Shown: positions 46,857 through 60,000 of the stretch, one piece after another
Layout: each line of letters starts with the position of its first letter
How positions within the stretch are numbered: the stretch's first letter is position 1
NCBI GenBank assembly: GCA_005784505.1
Contig: VCAZ01000021.1
Coordinates: 4,219,308-4,283,307 of the forward strand
DNA from: Bagarius yarrelli
Taxonomy: Eukaryota; Chordata; Actinopteri; Siluriformes; Sisoridae
Direction: 5' to 3'
Length of the DNA stretch: 64,000 nucleotides
Program-made: the position numbers and the translations under genes
The notes under the pieces: generated by a model
The model's input: only the letters and a program-made list of their open reading frames with translations
What the model was told of the DNA's origin: nothing
Database searches by the model: none

Positions 46857-47466
46857 AATCGAGATACGGTCACCTTTATACTGGTCAGGACTGAGTCAAA
46901 GTGATGATTGATTTTTAAGGCCAAATATACTTATGTAATAAGAATACAGTATGTCTCACTTGAAAGCTGTCTTCTTGAATCTGTTGATGTTATTTATTTT
47001 ATAGGGACCACAATCGCTTTCGATTTTTTTTCTTGGCTGTCTGTAAACCAGTGGAAACTGGTTATATGGGAATTTTTAGTTTGTCAAATGTTCTTTTTCA
47101 CCTCAAAGTTTACTTTTCAGGTCCTCTGAACTGTGAACTGGTTTTATACACAGCGTGATCAGTTGCTAGATGTGGATGTGGGCTGATTGTACAGTGGAGC
47201 TGTAGGCTCGATGGTTAAGTTGTGCCTTAAGGCAGGACCATTATCATTAGATTATTCCTTTAAATCAAATGAATATATCTGTAAGAGCTACAGATTACTT
47301 TGGTGACCTGACCGGGAGGAGACTGAATTATTGGCACTGTGTGTGGGGGAGTAAAAAAAAAAACTACAAAAAAAAACAACAAAAAAAAACACTAAACGTG
47401 TACGATTTTTACATAACTGCATTTTTGTATTGTGTTTGTTTTTGAATGAAATCAAACCTTGTATAC

Positions 47467-47467
<1 letters not shown>

Positions 47468-47509
<42 letters not shown>
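47468..47509. repeat. Poly(T) tract
   Basis: About 42 consecutive T, the longest homopolymer in the window. Confidence 0.95.
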
Positions 47510-47804
47510 CTGTTTGGATTTCCCTGATTTAAGTTTCTCAACCCAAAGAACCTTTAGTTTAGCTATCATTATATAATGTTTATATGTGTGTATAAACTTT
47601 ATATGTGATAAAAAATGAATATCTTTCCTTTCTTGGAAGGTACTGACCTGATTTCAGCTGACCATTTTTTAATCCTAATATAAAATTCAAACAGTCTGCA
47701 TCTGTGTCTGATTATTGACTAGAAAATCTTTATGGTGCGAATGCTAAATGCGATTGTAAAAACTAGTGGAAGAATGCATTTGACACATACATTCATGCAC
47801 CCCT

Positions 47805-47880
47805 GGAAAAAGTGTTTAAGGGCCTTGCTCAAGGGCCCAAAAGTGGAAGCTTGGCAGTGCTGAAGTTTGACTCTTCATCC
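47805..47880 (-). mobile_element. SINE fragment (minus strand)
   Basis: Contains GTTTAAGGGCCTTGCTCAAG and GGGCCCAAAAGTGG, the SINE internal segment seen at 4318 and 37265. Confidence 0.5.
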
Positions 47881-48675
47881 CTGAATCGACAAAAGCGTTA
47901 TCAATTTAAGGTCTTGTACTGTATATAAATAAACACAGAGTGTCGAAATGTTGTAACAAGCAGCGATTAGGGATCCAATCACTCTTTGATGACTGTCGGA
48001 TATTTCGATCGATTTGGATGAAATTTATTTTGTACAGATGATGATTTCACGTCTGTATCAGCATGTTCGAATCTTTATTGCAGTGCCACTTATTGATAAA
48101 TTGCCAGAGTACAGGTGATTATTGGGTGTGGTCAAAACACAAAGCAAAGTTTAGTGTAAGTAAAAGAAAGGTTTGTACAAGATGTCGAATGACTTCCTGT
48201 TGTTTTGAACTGGGATGGCCAATATTACACTTAAATGTGGCCATTTAAACATGAAAACCTTAAAACAATCCTGATACTCTGTTACCTTAAGCAACATTAA
48301 CAGCGATTGGCAAAGATATCGAACCAAAAATGTCAACATTTGCTCTAATTGTGGCAATATAATGCTGTTAAAAAAGTTCCTGATTCCTTATTTTTCCTAA
48401 TCGCAGTTAAATGATTTACATCAAACAATTTTTCATAAAAAAAAAAAAACAAGCAGGTTTGGACCGCTTTATTTTCGCAATGAATGACGTTTGTGTAATG
48501 TTCAAATTTGCTTGATAATTTAAATCATTTGCGTGACAAAAAAAATAAACCAACATAAAAAATACTTTTTTGTATTTTGGAAACCTAAAATGTTGTGGGA
48601 AGACATTTAGGACTAATTTGAATAAGTGCCAAATTTGATGCATATCGAGTGATTCTGCCGGTTAATATGGACTAC

Positions 48676-48704
48676 AATAAAATGTACAGTACAAAAGCAA
48701 TAAA
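48676..48704 (+). terminator. mllt3: Candidate distal poly(A) signals (two AATAAA)
   Basis: AATAAA at 48676-48681 and 48699-48704, about 2.5 kb after the stop. Long 3' UTRs are usual for mllt3 orthologues, so this may be the main end. Confidence 0.35.
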
Positions 48705-49808
48705 ACAGACAATCACTATAGAGCCACTGTATCCCTGCTATGGGTTTTGACCCATAATTACCTGCTGGACATATATGACAGATAAAAAAAAAAATGTCTT
48801 AGTAGTGTAGGAATATCAGCCAGTACAGACGGTATAGTCATTAGTGTAGCTCATAAACTACCTTAGCAGTGCTGTTCTAGTGAAAATCATCACTTATGCT
48901 AGAATTATTTACTTAGTAAATATAAAAGTAACTGTGAAAAAGAGGGAAGTTCATAAACACAGTTGATTCAATCACACAACCTTGCCACAATCTATGAAAT
49001 GGTAGGACATGGTTTTTTTATGGTCCTATGTGGGTGGTCTAAATATAGAGTCATGAGGTCTTCTACAAGACGCTCAGTTCATAGTGTCATGAAAATATTG
49101 CGTTAAAAAAGATTTTTTTTTAGTAATATTAAAGTCTGTACATGCACCAAAAAATCCGCATGAAGGGGTCCTGGGAGGCAAAGCAGGGTTGATGGTAGCA
49201 GTCTAATCCGCTCATGTTTGACCTTTTGTCTTTGTCTTTAGGGAACAACACAAAAACAACAATGTAAAACTATCTAGGGGTGTTTCATTCTTTTCTGTAA
49301 CACACTGGTGTTGGTTATACAGAAAAGTGATGTTTTGTAAATGGAGTTCTAGTTGTGTATTTTCATTGTCATACATCGTCATATCTTCATGTCGTATTTT
49401 TGTTGACATTGTTCCACACGGACCCAGTTTATTCTTCCGACTTCCATTCCTTGAGCAGCTATTGTTTATTAACAGCCTTCAAATGGCTAGGAAGCATGAG
49501 AACATCTGGAACAGTCTCACTAAGCCTTTTGCTTAACACCATTCCACAAGGACCATGAACAGCTGAATGTAAACACAGAGCCATGTGTCATGAGTGCTGC
49601 CCATCTGTAGCCACATCAACCTTCACACTTGGATCATGGAAGATAACCGGCATGTGATACAGCAGATAAATATAAAAAAAAAGAGGTTCTAGATTACAAA
49701 CCAGTAATAAATATATGGTCGAGAGTAAATGATCTACTAATTACTTGAAAAGTCCTTACGCGGGTCTGGGAGCCTGGATATTGCAGATTTTTTAACTGCT
49801 TATTTGGA

Positions 49809-49811
<3 letters not shown>

Positions 49812-49881
<70 letters not shown>
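49812..49881. repeat. (AT)n microsatellite
   Basis: About 35 AT units. Confidence 0.97.
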
Positions 49882-49884
<3 letters not shown>

Positions 49885-49924
49885 TATATATACAGTATAT
49901 CCTCTAATACAGATGATTTATCTT

Positions 49925-50391
49925 TTATTTACATTTATAGCATTTGTCAGACCTCTAATCCAGAGGGATTTACGTTTATCCTATTTATACAACTGAGCAG
50001 TTGGGGGCCCAACAGTGATAACTTGATGATAGTGGGAATTGAACCCAAAATCTTCTGGTTAGCAGTCCAACACCTAAACCATTTAATTCAGTTAAATTCC
50101 ATTTTATTTGTATAGCGCTTACAGTAGTCATTGTCACAAAGCAGCCGTACACAAGCAAAGACATTATAAAATGCAAATGAGTCAGAAATGAGTTTGTCCC
50201 TGATGAGCAAGCCAAAGTTGGCAAGGAAATACTCCATGAGACGGAATAGGAAGAAACCTTGAGAGGAACCAGACTCAACAGAGAACCCATCCTCATTTGG
50301 GTGAAAAACGAATAGCAGGAATTATCCAGCCACACTGTGTGTGTGCGCGTGCAATTTAAGTCATAAACCACTGCGCTACCACTTGCCAACT
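49925..50391 (-). mobile_element. SINE (minus strand) interrupted by a second element
   Basis: SINE body at 49925-50081 (GTTGGGGGCCCAACAGTG, GGGAATTGAACCC); its tRNA-like head resumes at 50364-50391 (AAACCACTGCGCTACCACTT). The interruption lies between two copies of TAAACCA. Confidence 0.75.
50082..50363. mobile_element. Dispersed fish repeat nested in the SINE
   Basis: Begins near TTTATTTGTATAGCGCTTAC and contains AGGAAGAAACCTTGAGAGGA and ACCCATCCTCATTTGGGTG, a very common fish interspersed repeat. TAAACCA at 50075-50081 and 50364-50370 is a 7-bp target-site duplication. Confidence 0.8.
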
Positions 50392-51349
50392 TTTATCCTA
50401 TTGTACACTTTGGTTACATTAAGCAGTAAAGTGAAGTAATAATTTCAGGGATTCATGCTGTTCAGAAACCAATCACAGTTCCAAACTGTGAAATACATCA
50501 TTTAGGAGTGAAACATACATATAATGCAGTAATCTTGTGTGACAAATTGGATTATTAGGCCAAGTGTGCAATTTACCATGATACGAAAAGAGCGTGAGCG
50601 CGTGTGTGTATATGTGTGTGTAGATTTCATATCTTAGAAGAGACTAAATGTCCCCGCAAACATACTATATCGAGGACATTTTCTTTTGAACAAAAATGAC
50701 CTCCTTTTTCAAAATAAGTTTTCTTTTGCTTACTGATGTTAAGGTTGTAAATAGGGTTCCATCGAGGTATAACTTAGCTGCCTTATTATTCTTTTTTAGC
50801 ACTGGCTAAAACAGTCAGATATTCAGAACGCTTTTTAACCAATGTAAATATAAGCTTAGGTTTGAGTTTTGGTTTAATATTTCATTTTGAAAATGATCTT
50901 TATAACCGTAGGAAAAGTAAAATGTCTGTTTGTGTGCCTAAGGGATGTGTTCTTTATAATGTCTGTCACAGTGTCCCTCCCACCCAACACCTGTTCATTA
51001 CATCATAAATCTGCACTCAGAGCCAATTATGAAAGGCACAGAAGTTAAAACCCTGCTTTCTGTTCAAGACAGCAAAGCCAAAAACACGTTTATACAATGG
51101 GTAAAGTAAGAAATAAAAAGTTGGACCTTACTGAACTGCTGGGTTTTTATAGAAATATTCTTAGTAAAAGCATTTCTTATTACATTCGAAAGAAATCTAT
51201 AAACTTTCTAATGACCTCTAATACTTCTCTACTCTTAAAACTTACAGTATATTATATTCGGGTTGTGAAAAGTGAAAACTCCTTACTAAGTAGCTCAAAT
51301 AAACATCAGACGGCTCACGTCTGAGACAGTCAGAGACACTATAAAAATA

Positions 51350-51860
51350 ACCCTTGTGTCCCTGACTTTTTCACACTGCTCCCCAAATGAGTGAGAACAA
51401 GAGGAGGAAAAAAAGAAGCCTCCATTAGTTTTGGGATCCTGGATTAACTTAAGCCATCTCATATTGCTGGGGTGTTGGTGAAGGGGAGGGGGGTGGAGGA
51501 CTGGTGGTTCACAGTCAGGGCCAACAGCGGGACATCCTGTTTGAGCCTCCAAATGCTATTTCCTCTAATAAAAAAAAAAAAAAAAAGAGAGACCTTCCAC
51601 ATTAGACTTAAACAGAAAAGAAGCAGGGACATTGATCATCATTCTGGCTCAAGGCCAAGGCCTAAGAGAAAGGGTCTGTGAGAGCCTCTGGGCGGTAGTC
51701 AGAAAAAAAAAAGTACCTAAAGTATGTCATTAAAGCTGGAAGGCTGGTGAAAAGTCCTTAGCAGCCTTTCCAAAAGACCGTCACAGTGCGCTGACTACAA
51801 AAGCTTAAAATGCTACCTTCATAGAGGAAGCTCTTTCCACCCTTTCTTACTAATGTAGCT
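51350..51860. other. Non-repetitive intergenic block, possible conserved element
   Basis: Complex sequence broken by a short A run near 51571. No gene or transposon recognised. Confidence 0.28.
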
Positions 51861-52179
51861 TTGAGCTGCACAAATGGAACCTATTCATATATATATATAT
51901 ATTTTAGGAAAAAATAATGTACATGTAGATCTTTTTGGAAGATTTCAAGAATTTATTGTAAGTATTACACCCAGAACATCAATGCTGAAAAGCCTAAATG
52001 AGTTTGCTGCAACAGAGCCCTAATATCAGTTTCCTTACTAAAAGCCCCTCATTTAAATTTGAACAAATCTTGTTCAAATATTTGTACACCTTTGTCTGCG
52101 CTCTCGAATGTTGGCATCGTGTTGGAGAATAAATGGTTTTTGGAAAGAAAGTAATTAAGAGAGAAAGCCAGAAAATCCT

Positions 52180-52760
52180 CCCTAAACTTCCTATTCACAG
52201 ACTGATTCACCTTCAAGTCCCAAATCCATTATTCTCAGAGTTGCACTGTGACAATAATTCAATGGTCCGTCACTATGTTTTTTGTATTTTTTTTTTTTTT
52301 TTTTGCTGAGTTGTGTCTGGGCCAATTCTTTGGACGTTCACCTCTCTGCCAGACCATTGTGAGGAATTCTGGGTGGTAGCCATGTCACTGGAAATGCATA
52401 CAAATTAGCTTTTTCAAAAACATCAGCTTGAGTTATGTAGAGAACAAAAAGAAACAGACTTCAAAGTGATGGGCAAAGCTGAAAGGAGGGATGTTGGCAA
52501 GAAGGAGGGAGATCTTCGTTCCAGCTTCGTGGAGAGGACAGAATGGAGGAGGATAGGCAGTTTTGACATATCTGGACCTCCAGACGGCTGGGGAATTGAT
52601 GATTTCTTATGAGTGCCGTGTACCCTCAATGTGGGCCGGGACTCTTGGAGTGAAGCTCAAGCCAACCAGCTCTTTGATTGGCCTGTTTAAGGCTTTGTTC
52701 TCCCTCGCGGAGCTGGGCGGTTCAGTGACCCGTGACCCCCCCTAACCAACCCACCAGTCT
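52180..52760. other. Non-repetitive intergenic block, possible conserved element
   Basis: GC-balanced with one T run at about 52289. Open frames on both strands lack recognisable domains or consistent splice sites. Confidence 0.3.
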
Positions 52761-53579
52761 GTGTTTGTGTGTGAGTGCCCAGACACACATACAATGCTTC
52801 AGTCACTAAATCCTACTCAAAGGAAGAAAAGTGGGGGCTTGTGAAAGACAGAAAAAGAGAAAGACATTAAAAAAACACATTCAGACAGACAGACAGACTG
52901 GAAGAAGCTGCATGTCCCAGTCTTTTAAAATCAAGTCCTTTAAAAACTAACTAACAAAACAATAGAACTTTATTATCCACATAAGGACACTTATTTGTTT
53001 TATTTGTGTTCTTAAGCTCTCTTGAATGGTTGCACAATCTTGCTAAGGGCAGTTTTTGGAATATATAAATAAATTCATTCCAGACTCAGCACAGCTGACT
53101 CGTTCCAAGTAGTAGAATAGGGTATTTTTTGTTTTTATTTTTAACTTAGTGACAGACTATATGAATGAGAAAGCAAGTGAAATCTACAGTGAATTTTATT
53201 AGCCACTAAAACCTTTGATTCAGCAATAGGCAATAACTATTAGAGCCACGGTGTGATATGGTCTTATTTCCTCTAAGCTAATTGAAAACAAATGAAAAGA
53301 GAGTTGGTATGGTGTATTACTGTGTGTAATGGGCTGTAGCTGGCTGTGTTAGGCTACAAAGTTTACTTTAACAGTAGTTTGGCCTGGTCTTAAAAGAAAT
53401 CTCATTACTTATACATTGTAACAATGCACAATTAATCACTGCTAGTTAATAAATCACTGCAACTGTTTCAAACATTGATTAGAGTTCAGTCGAATTTACT
53501 ATAAACTCATGACAAATAGTTACAGATCATAAATATACAATAAAATATACAGTAAATTATATACAGTGTTCAAATGCTT

Positions 53580-54060
53580 AAAAACAGCAAATGATAAAAG
53601 CGCATCAAAGCATTTTTGCCAACTTGGAGCCATGCCAGTGCTGCCTCCACCTCTCCCCGGATGACAAACAGCAGACCTCCAGCTCGCCTCCTCGTCTGAT
53701 CTGCTTCTTCACACAGCAAAAGAGCTGATGTGGAAAAGCTCATTGCTGCCAGGCAACTGGGACGCTTTGCCTGGTAATGAATTGAGGACATCTGGAGCCT
53801 CAAGCTGATGATGCATCAGATGAAAGTCCAAGGCTCACCGCAGAACCGGAGCAATCATTTTTCATGGAATTTGCTGGAAGGTTCGATAGTGTACATGTGT
53901 GATGGTCTTTGTCTGGTGCAACAAGCCTAAAACTCTGGACTCCAGCAAAGGGACTGAGGAGGTTTTAGTTAAGCTCACCTGACACTGACCATCAATCAAA
54001 GCAAACATCACTGTGCTTTGTTCATTCATTCTCCACTGTAACTGTCCATCTTTCATCTTA
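53580..54060. other. Non-repetitive intergenic block, possible conserved element
   Basis: About 480 nt, the least repetitive GC-balanced stretch in the 3' flank. Minus-strand open frames of 77 and 64 codons show no known domain. Confidence 0.3.
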
Positions 54061-54164
54061 TCTGTTTTTTCGCTTCAATCAGGATTAGACTAAAGAAGGA
54101 ATTTGAACCCTTAGGGTGCAATCTTTCTTTCTACATATACAGCATTGGTAGATTTAATAGGGAC

Positions 54165-54250
54165 ACACTTACATTTATCTTATTTAAACAACTTAACAGC
54201 TGAGGGCCTTGCTCAGGGGCCAAGTAGTGGCAACTTGATGGCCCTGAAAA
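54165..54250 (-). mobile_element. SINE fragment (minus strand)
   Basis: TTAACAGCTGAGGGCCTTGC and CAGGGGCCAAGTAGTGG match the SINE internal segment. Confidence 0.5.
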
Positions 54251-55317
54251 AAAAAAAGGAATTCAACACTGTAATATTTATAGGACAAATCCATTGTGCC
54301 AACTATAAAATAAATTAACAATAAAATATTATTTAGTAGATTTATAACAGGTTAAGTTAGAATTTTAGTGCAACCCTAACCCTGCATGCATATTTTGACT
54401 AGTACCTTCTTTACAGTGCCACTAAATCTGTTACCTTAAACAGGAGATGCCACCCTAGTCTGAAATTCTTCTGCACTCTTTTTTTCGGTAAAGATGCATT
54501 GACCTGGCACAAAAAGATAATAATCTATTGTGCCCCAAGACTGTTAAAAAATGCTTCTATTCTGCCAACTCTGGCATCCCTGCCAAACATCTGCCAATCT
54601 GTTCCCTGCTCTGCTTCTGAAAGGATTTGTTTTGATCAATAAGACAACTCCAGCACTAATTTCTCCAGTTAGGTGTTCATAAACATCAGCTTTTATTTGC
54701 CACTGTCTTCCTCACAAGCCTCAGGTTATCACTGAACGGGAGCTGGTAATTTGTTACCCATTTGAGATGCGGTGTCACATTAAATTTTCATAAGATTCTT
54801 AGTAAATTGTAGCAACTGAATTCCGATAATTAAAGCTGTGGACATCACAGAGAAGGGATTCGATCACTATGGAGACCGGCTTTACAAATCTTTTTGTAAA
54901 GTACACAGGAGATCGATACGATGCTGTATTAAGTTAAGTCATAAATCAGCTTTGGGTTAAATAAAACATACAGTAAAGTTGCTTTTTTATAAAAAAAATA
55001 ACCAAACAAGCTTAAGCAGAGCTAACATGTTATAAACACTGGACAGGGTTATTAACTGCTAATCCACTTAATGGCATGTTTTTAGACTGTGGAAGTAAAC
55101 TGGGGAAAGTAAAGGAAAAACCTATGCAAAGAAATTGTGTAAAAACCCTGGAGCCGTCGTCCCGTGATGCTGTGATGCTAGCTACTGTGCTTTCTTACAG
55201 GCCTGTTGTTGCTCCTAATAACAGAGGTTTATAAAGTACCCGAAAGCAATACTTGAGTAAAGGTATAGTTGTTTTACTAAAATGAAATTTGATTCCCATG
55301 CAGGGGTTTTTCTGTGT

Positions 55318-55540
55318 GGAGTTTACATGTTCTCCCTGTGCATGGGTGGGTTTACTCCGGGTTCACTCCCACAGTCCAAAACATGTATGTTAGGTTGATT
55401 GGAATTGGACTGGCGACCTGTCCAGGGTGTACCCCTCCTGCCCTTTCGTCCTTTTAGAGACGGCTGGGATAGACTCCAGCAGATCCCCGTGACCACGAAT
55501 TAGGGATGAGCAGGTATAGAAGATGAATGAATAAATATTA
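55318..55540 (+). mobile_element. Dispersed fish repeat (SINE/LINE 3'-tail type)
   Basis: Contains TTTACATGTTCTCCCTGTGC, ACCTGTCCAGGGTGTACC, GACTCCAGCAGATCCCCGTG and TATAGAAGATGAATGAAT. The same 3' part recurs at 62255-62365. Confidence 0.7.
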
Positions 55541-56094
55541 CTTATATAAAAATATGTGATTTTTTTTGTACTTAAGTATGAAAAGTATTTTATATATTAA
55601 ATATCCTTAATTATCAAAAGTAAACTTACAAGTAATAAAACAATATTAAATATAGATTAATAAAAGGCATTTCATTCAGTACAGAGACTCCTTTGTTCCA
55701 ACATAAGTGACCATTTCTTGCAAATATGGCCACAAGTATTCATCACCAGAAATGACCCCAGAGAATCAGATGCCACTGCTCTTTCTGCACCCGCTATGAA
55801 ATCTGCCTCATTGTCGAATGGAACTCACTAGCTAGCATGAAATCACTAGTCTTGAGCTGAACATTAGATTAACCATGGTTGTGCGATCTAATTAACTAAT
55901 CAAACACCAGACTTTTCCCTTAAAGATGCTTTGAAATGTATGGAAGTAAAAGTATACATTTATTCAGGAATTTGGGCAAAAGTAAAATTTAACAATTTAA
56001 AAACTTAAGTGAACTACAGATTATCCCAAAAAACACTTATGTACTAAGCTGAAGTATTATTTGGTTACTTTACATCTCTGACTATTAACAATCT

Positions 56095-56280
56095 GGTGGT
56101 ATATTCTACATTCATGTGTTTTGGTAGATGCTGTTATACTGAATGACTTACGTTATTTCTTTATACAGCTGTATCTAATGAGTTAAGGCCCAGACATGAC
56201 AGATTAGGTGTCCTGGAATTTAAACTCCTGACCTTTATATCAGTTTTCCAACATCTTAATTACTAACCTACCACTTACCC
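56095..56280 (-). mobile_element. SINE fragment (minus strand)
   Basis: GTTAAGGCCCAGACATGAC, TGGAATTTAAACTCCTGACC and TTACTAACCTACCACTTA follow the order of the minus-strand SINE head. Confidence 0.45.
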
Positions 56281-56329
56281 TTACCATCTACCCCCATTGC
56301 TACTACCAATTGTACATTAATTTTAATTC

Positions 56330-56530
56330 CTGCACTGGCATGTGCTTTGGGAGTTTCCTCCATTTACTCTGGTTTTCCCACAGTTCAAAGACATATGATG
56401 TAAGCTGATTGCCATCTCTAAACTGTTCATAGTGTGTGTATAAGGGTGTGTGCGAATGAGCCAAGTAATGCGTTAAAACCCCTTTCATAGTGCTTATTCC
56501 CTCAAGTGTCCTGGGATCGGCGCCAGATTT
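56330..56530 (+). mobile_element. Dispersed fish repeat, partial
   Basis: GGGAGTTTCCTCCATTTACT, CACAGTTCAAAGACATATG and AGCTGATTGCCATCTCTAAA are the 5' part of the same family as 55318-55540. Confidence 0.55.
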
Positions 56531-56908
56531 TCATTTTCCACGAATAGGAAAAACTTTTCTGTTGATTCATTCTTTTGATAATGATTAATGATTATGACTA
56601 AATTGTTTATGGTTTTATTTATTTCTATAAGTAACCCACAGAAATTGCACAGTAAACATTATACCAGAATCGGCTGTGCTTAGGCTGAGAAATGACACAT
56701 GACACTCAGGAAAATGGCTGTAAGAGAAACCTTAGAGTTTTGCTTACGAATAGAAGCATGTAAAATAAAATGAATAAGTAAATTATTTTAAAATTATCAT
56801 CTTATACAAACGCCTGTAAGAACTACTTGTGTTGTTAATGTGTGTATTTTTAGACAATTTTTATAATTTAGTTTATATGTTTAGGCTCCTTGGGCAGTTG
56901 CTTTATTT

Positions 56909-57080
56909 AGGGGTGGGCAATCTCGGTCCTGCAGAGTTTAGCTCCAACCCTAATCAAACACACCTGAACCAACGAATCAAGATCTTGCTAGGTATACTTG
57001 AAACTTACAGCTAGGTGTATTAAGGCAAGTTGGAGCCAAACAGGACAACAAGCATCCAGGACAGAGATTGCCCACCCCTG
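56909..57080. mobile_element. hAT-type MITE
   Basis: 172 bp with terminal inverted repeats AGGGGTGGGCAATCTCGGTC and its near-complement at 57061-57080. The flanking octamers CTTTATTT (56901-56908) and CTTTATGT (57081-57088) match at 7 of 8, as expected for a hAT target duplication. A well-known type in fish genomes. Confidence 0.85.
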
Positions 57081-57089
57081 CTTTATGTA

Positions 57090-60000
57090 ATGCTTTTTGA
57101 ATTTTATAGTATTGGGTATGGAAATAAGACCCTTATATGGTATATCATTGTTATCAGTTATATACTTTTAGTTTAAAATCACCCTTTAGATGTCATTTGG
57201 CACTTTTACAAATCAGAAATTGTCTCTTGTTTTTTCAGACTATACCGTCAGTACATCAGTGCATTTTCAGTTGTTTTGTAAGTCATCCTATAGCTCATCA
57301 TTTGCTAAATGATCAGTTATACAGTAAACGTATGCATTCTATTTTAAAGAGTATATTTCTGCTTCTGCCACTAACCACTAACCATTTTCAAAGTCATTTA
57401 TCCGCACTAGAACAAAATTGTGCTAGTTCAGCTAACAAGGTTTTTACATAAATATGATATAACTAAAAAAATTCTAAAGTGTATCTTCACTCTACACTCG
57501 TTTGTCAGATAAACTGACCCTCCTGACTCTAAAATGTACCACTGCTCACTGGGCAGTCTTCACTACTCCACCTCCCTAATTGCTCTAAGAACAAGAGTGC
57601 TGAGTCACAGTGTGGGAAATGTCACTTGTCTCACTGTGGCTGTATTTTATTGTGTGTGTGTGTGTGTGTGGTTGAACTGTGACATTACTGTTTTTCTTGA
57701 GTCATAGAGCCGTACCTATACTGCATGTCATGTACTATAGGTGGCTCTGGGTTCTACATGTAATTGTGCGGTGACTTGGAAGCAACTACATAGATGTGTA
57801 GTGTTTTAAGGAGGATATTGTGTACATCAGAGGATTTTAAATCATTACCGAGTAAAAAATATGGCATGCTTGTAGTCATATTAAAAATATTTTTAATATA
57901 ATCAATAAATAGGTTTGATTACATTACATTTGATTACGGTGCTATTTGGTTGGTTTGTTTTTTTTAGTGCTATCTTTATTATTCTTGTGTGATGCTGCTA
58001 GCATGTTTATAAAGAAATTAGAGGACATTTTAACGATCACCAACATAAAAAAACAAAAAGGTTTTAAATGTCTGAAAATCTTTAACAAGATATTTTATTC
58101 AAAGTAGTAGCTACCCAAGTAGCAAACACCAAGTCGTACATAGTCAGATTATCAGGCAGCTAACAGGAGGTCTGGATTCAGAAGAGGGCGTGACTGATGT
58201 TTAAAGCAACCAATCACAGTTGTTTTTGTTTAGCATCATGTAAAACCAAGCAAAAGCGACTTTTATAATCTTGGAAAAGTGTTTAATGTGCCATATGCAC
58301 CTGATGTTCGGACAGCTTTTTGTTATGGTTATATTTGAGACTTAACGCAAATTACAAAATTATCTACTATAATAATAGTCCCATTGGGTGGATGTGATGT
58401 TGCCAAGTAGGATGTGATCCTGGATTAGAATCCTTTCTTAATCCTTAATGAACATTACAATTAACCAATCATAACCGCTTGATGTCATTAGTATGTGTCT
58501 ACCAAACCCGCCTTAATTTATTTTGGAATCTTTCACTTTTTCACTACCAGTCACATTGAACTATAGCTTGGCTGGTTAGCAAGCAATAGATTGCTAGTTA
58601 TTAACAAGTTAGCCTGATTAAAGACACTGACATTGGTAGCGTTATAAGCAACAAATCTTTGAAAGAGAATCATTGTGAACACAAATAAAGCACTGCTGTA
58701 AAAATCTCTGTAAACTGTCTACTAAAACAGTTGTTTTTTTTATATCTGTTGTCTGTATATTATTGTATGTGGCTCAGGGTGGGATTTCGTTTTTTGCCTC
58801 AAACAAGCATAACCAGAACAACAGTAGCTCAAAAAGAAGACCATCAAAAATGCCATTCAACAAGCCGAGACCTGCGGGCTCCGTCCGCCACACCTGTGCT
58901 GACAACTTATTCACTGCTAGTACTGTCTCAACCTGTGCTGAAGCAATCTGTCCCTCATCACTCACACTGAGAGAGCGGGTCAGCTAGGAGATTCGCTTGT
59001 TTCCCGCCAGTCATTTCTGCTGATCCTTGTTAACACAGCACACACAGCTGTTTTGACAACCTGGTGGCTGTTAGAATGAAGTTCAGAGGTTTTGTCACTG
59101 AAAAAAAAAAAGAATATCGTGAAAGTGGCTCTAAGGGGTAAGTGGGTCAAAATTCTGTAGATTTGAACTGATCTTTGTAACTGAGGGCAAAACAAAGAAA
59201 ATTAGATTTTATGCTATGGCTCTATCTGGCTCTGAGATTTTTCAACACATGGCTATACAAGACACAGTCATTATTTTGTCTCATGTGCCTAGTCATTATA
59301 GTTTGCATTAAGCTGACAAGTAAGCTTCCTTACACTTATTGGTACTTCTCTACCCTCTAGTGGTTGACTCAGGCCTTTAACACTCTGTCCTGCAAATCAA
59401 AAATCTGTTTAAGCAGATGATTTACATTTCAGTTTAAAGATTGTAACAGAAGGTGGAAGTTGTACGGTATATACGACAATCTGTGAAGCAAACCTAGTTG
59501 AGAACCTGAACAACACAAGTCGATAGCTATTAGAGGTTGTAGTCATCAAAAAAAAATAAAAAATCAGAAAAGGATCATTTATTCTTTTCTTCCTTCCTTT
59601 TGAAACATTACCGATTACCATTTTTTAAAAATGCACAAATGACTAATTTCTTTTAGCTATTTTTAGACTTCAGTATTAGAATAAATAATTGAGATAAATA
59701 ATTTGAGGTAAACTTTTAGCTGTGTATTACAGTGACAGTGATGTTGCTTTTCAGAAGTATTTATCTTCCCAAATTTTGAGACAACTAATAATCAGATTTT
59801 ACATGCAAATAAGTAACACAAACAACAAAACCAGTTCATCCTGCAGTCTATTGTGCCTCACTTCCTTTAAAACCTGTGCACAGAAAAAAACAATAAAATG
59901 AACAACCATTTTTAAGCTAATGAGTATGATTTACTATAAAAATCTCTGTTTTCTCATGCTGCAAACAGCTTTTTTAGGAGTTGGTGCTCACTACCATTTG

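Larger units (their letters stand above)
46857..49800. other. Distal 3' UTR or 3' flank of mllt3, no gene recognised
   Basis: AT-rich with a T run of about 42 nt (47468-47509), a SINE fragment (47805-47880) and several AATAAA hexamers. Short open frames lack any recognisable domain. Confidence 0.55.
50392..55300. other. 3' intergenic DNA, no gene recognised
   Basis: Includes several complex blocks free of repeats (about 51350-51860, 52180-52760, 53580-54060, 54600-54900) and one SINE fragment (54165-54250). Open frames in them have no recognisable domain or exon structure. Regulatory DNA is a possible explanation. Confidence 0.5.

Noticed and set aside
53570..54056. Two minus-strand open frames (77 and 64 codons) in the 3' flank
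   Set aside because: No recognisable domain, no splice link between them and no promoter; a non-coding element is as likely.
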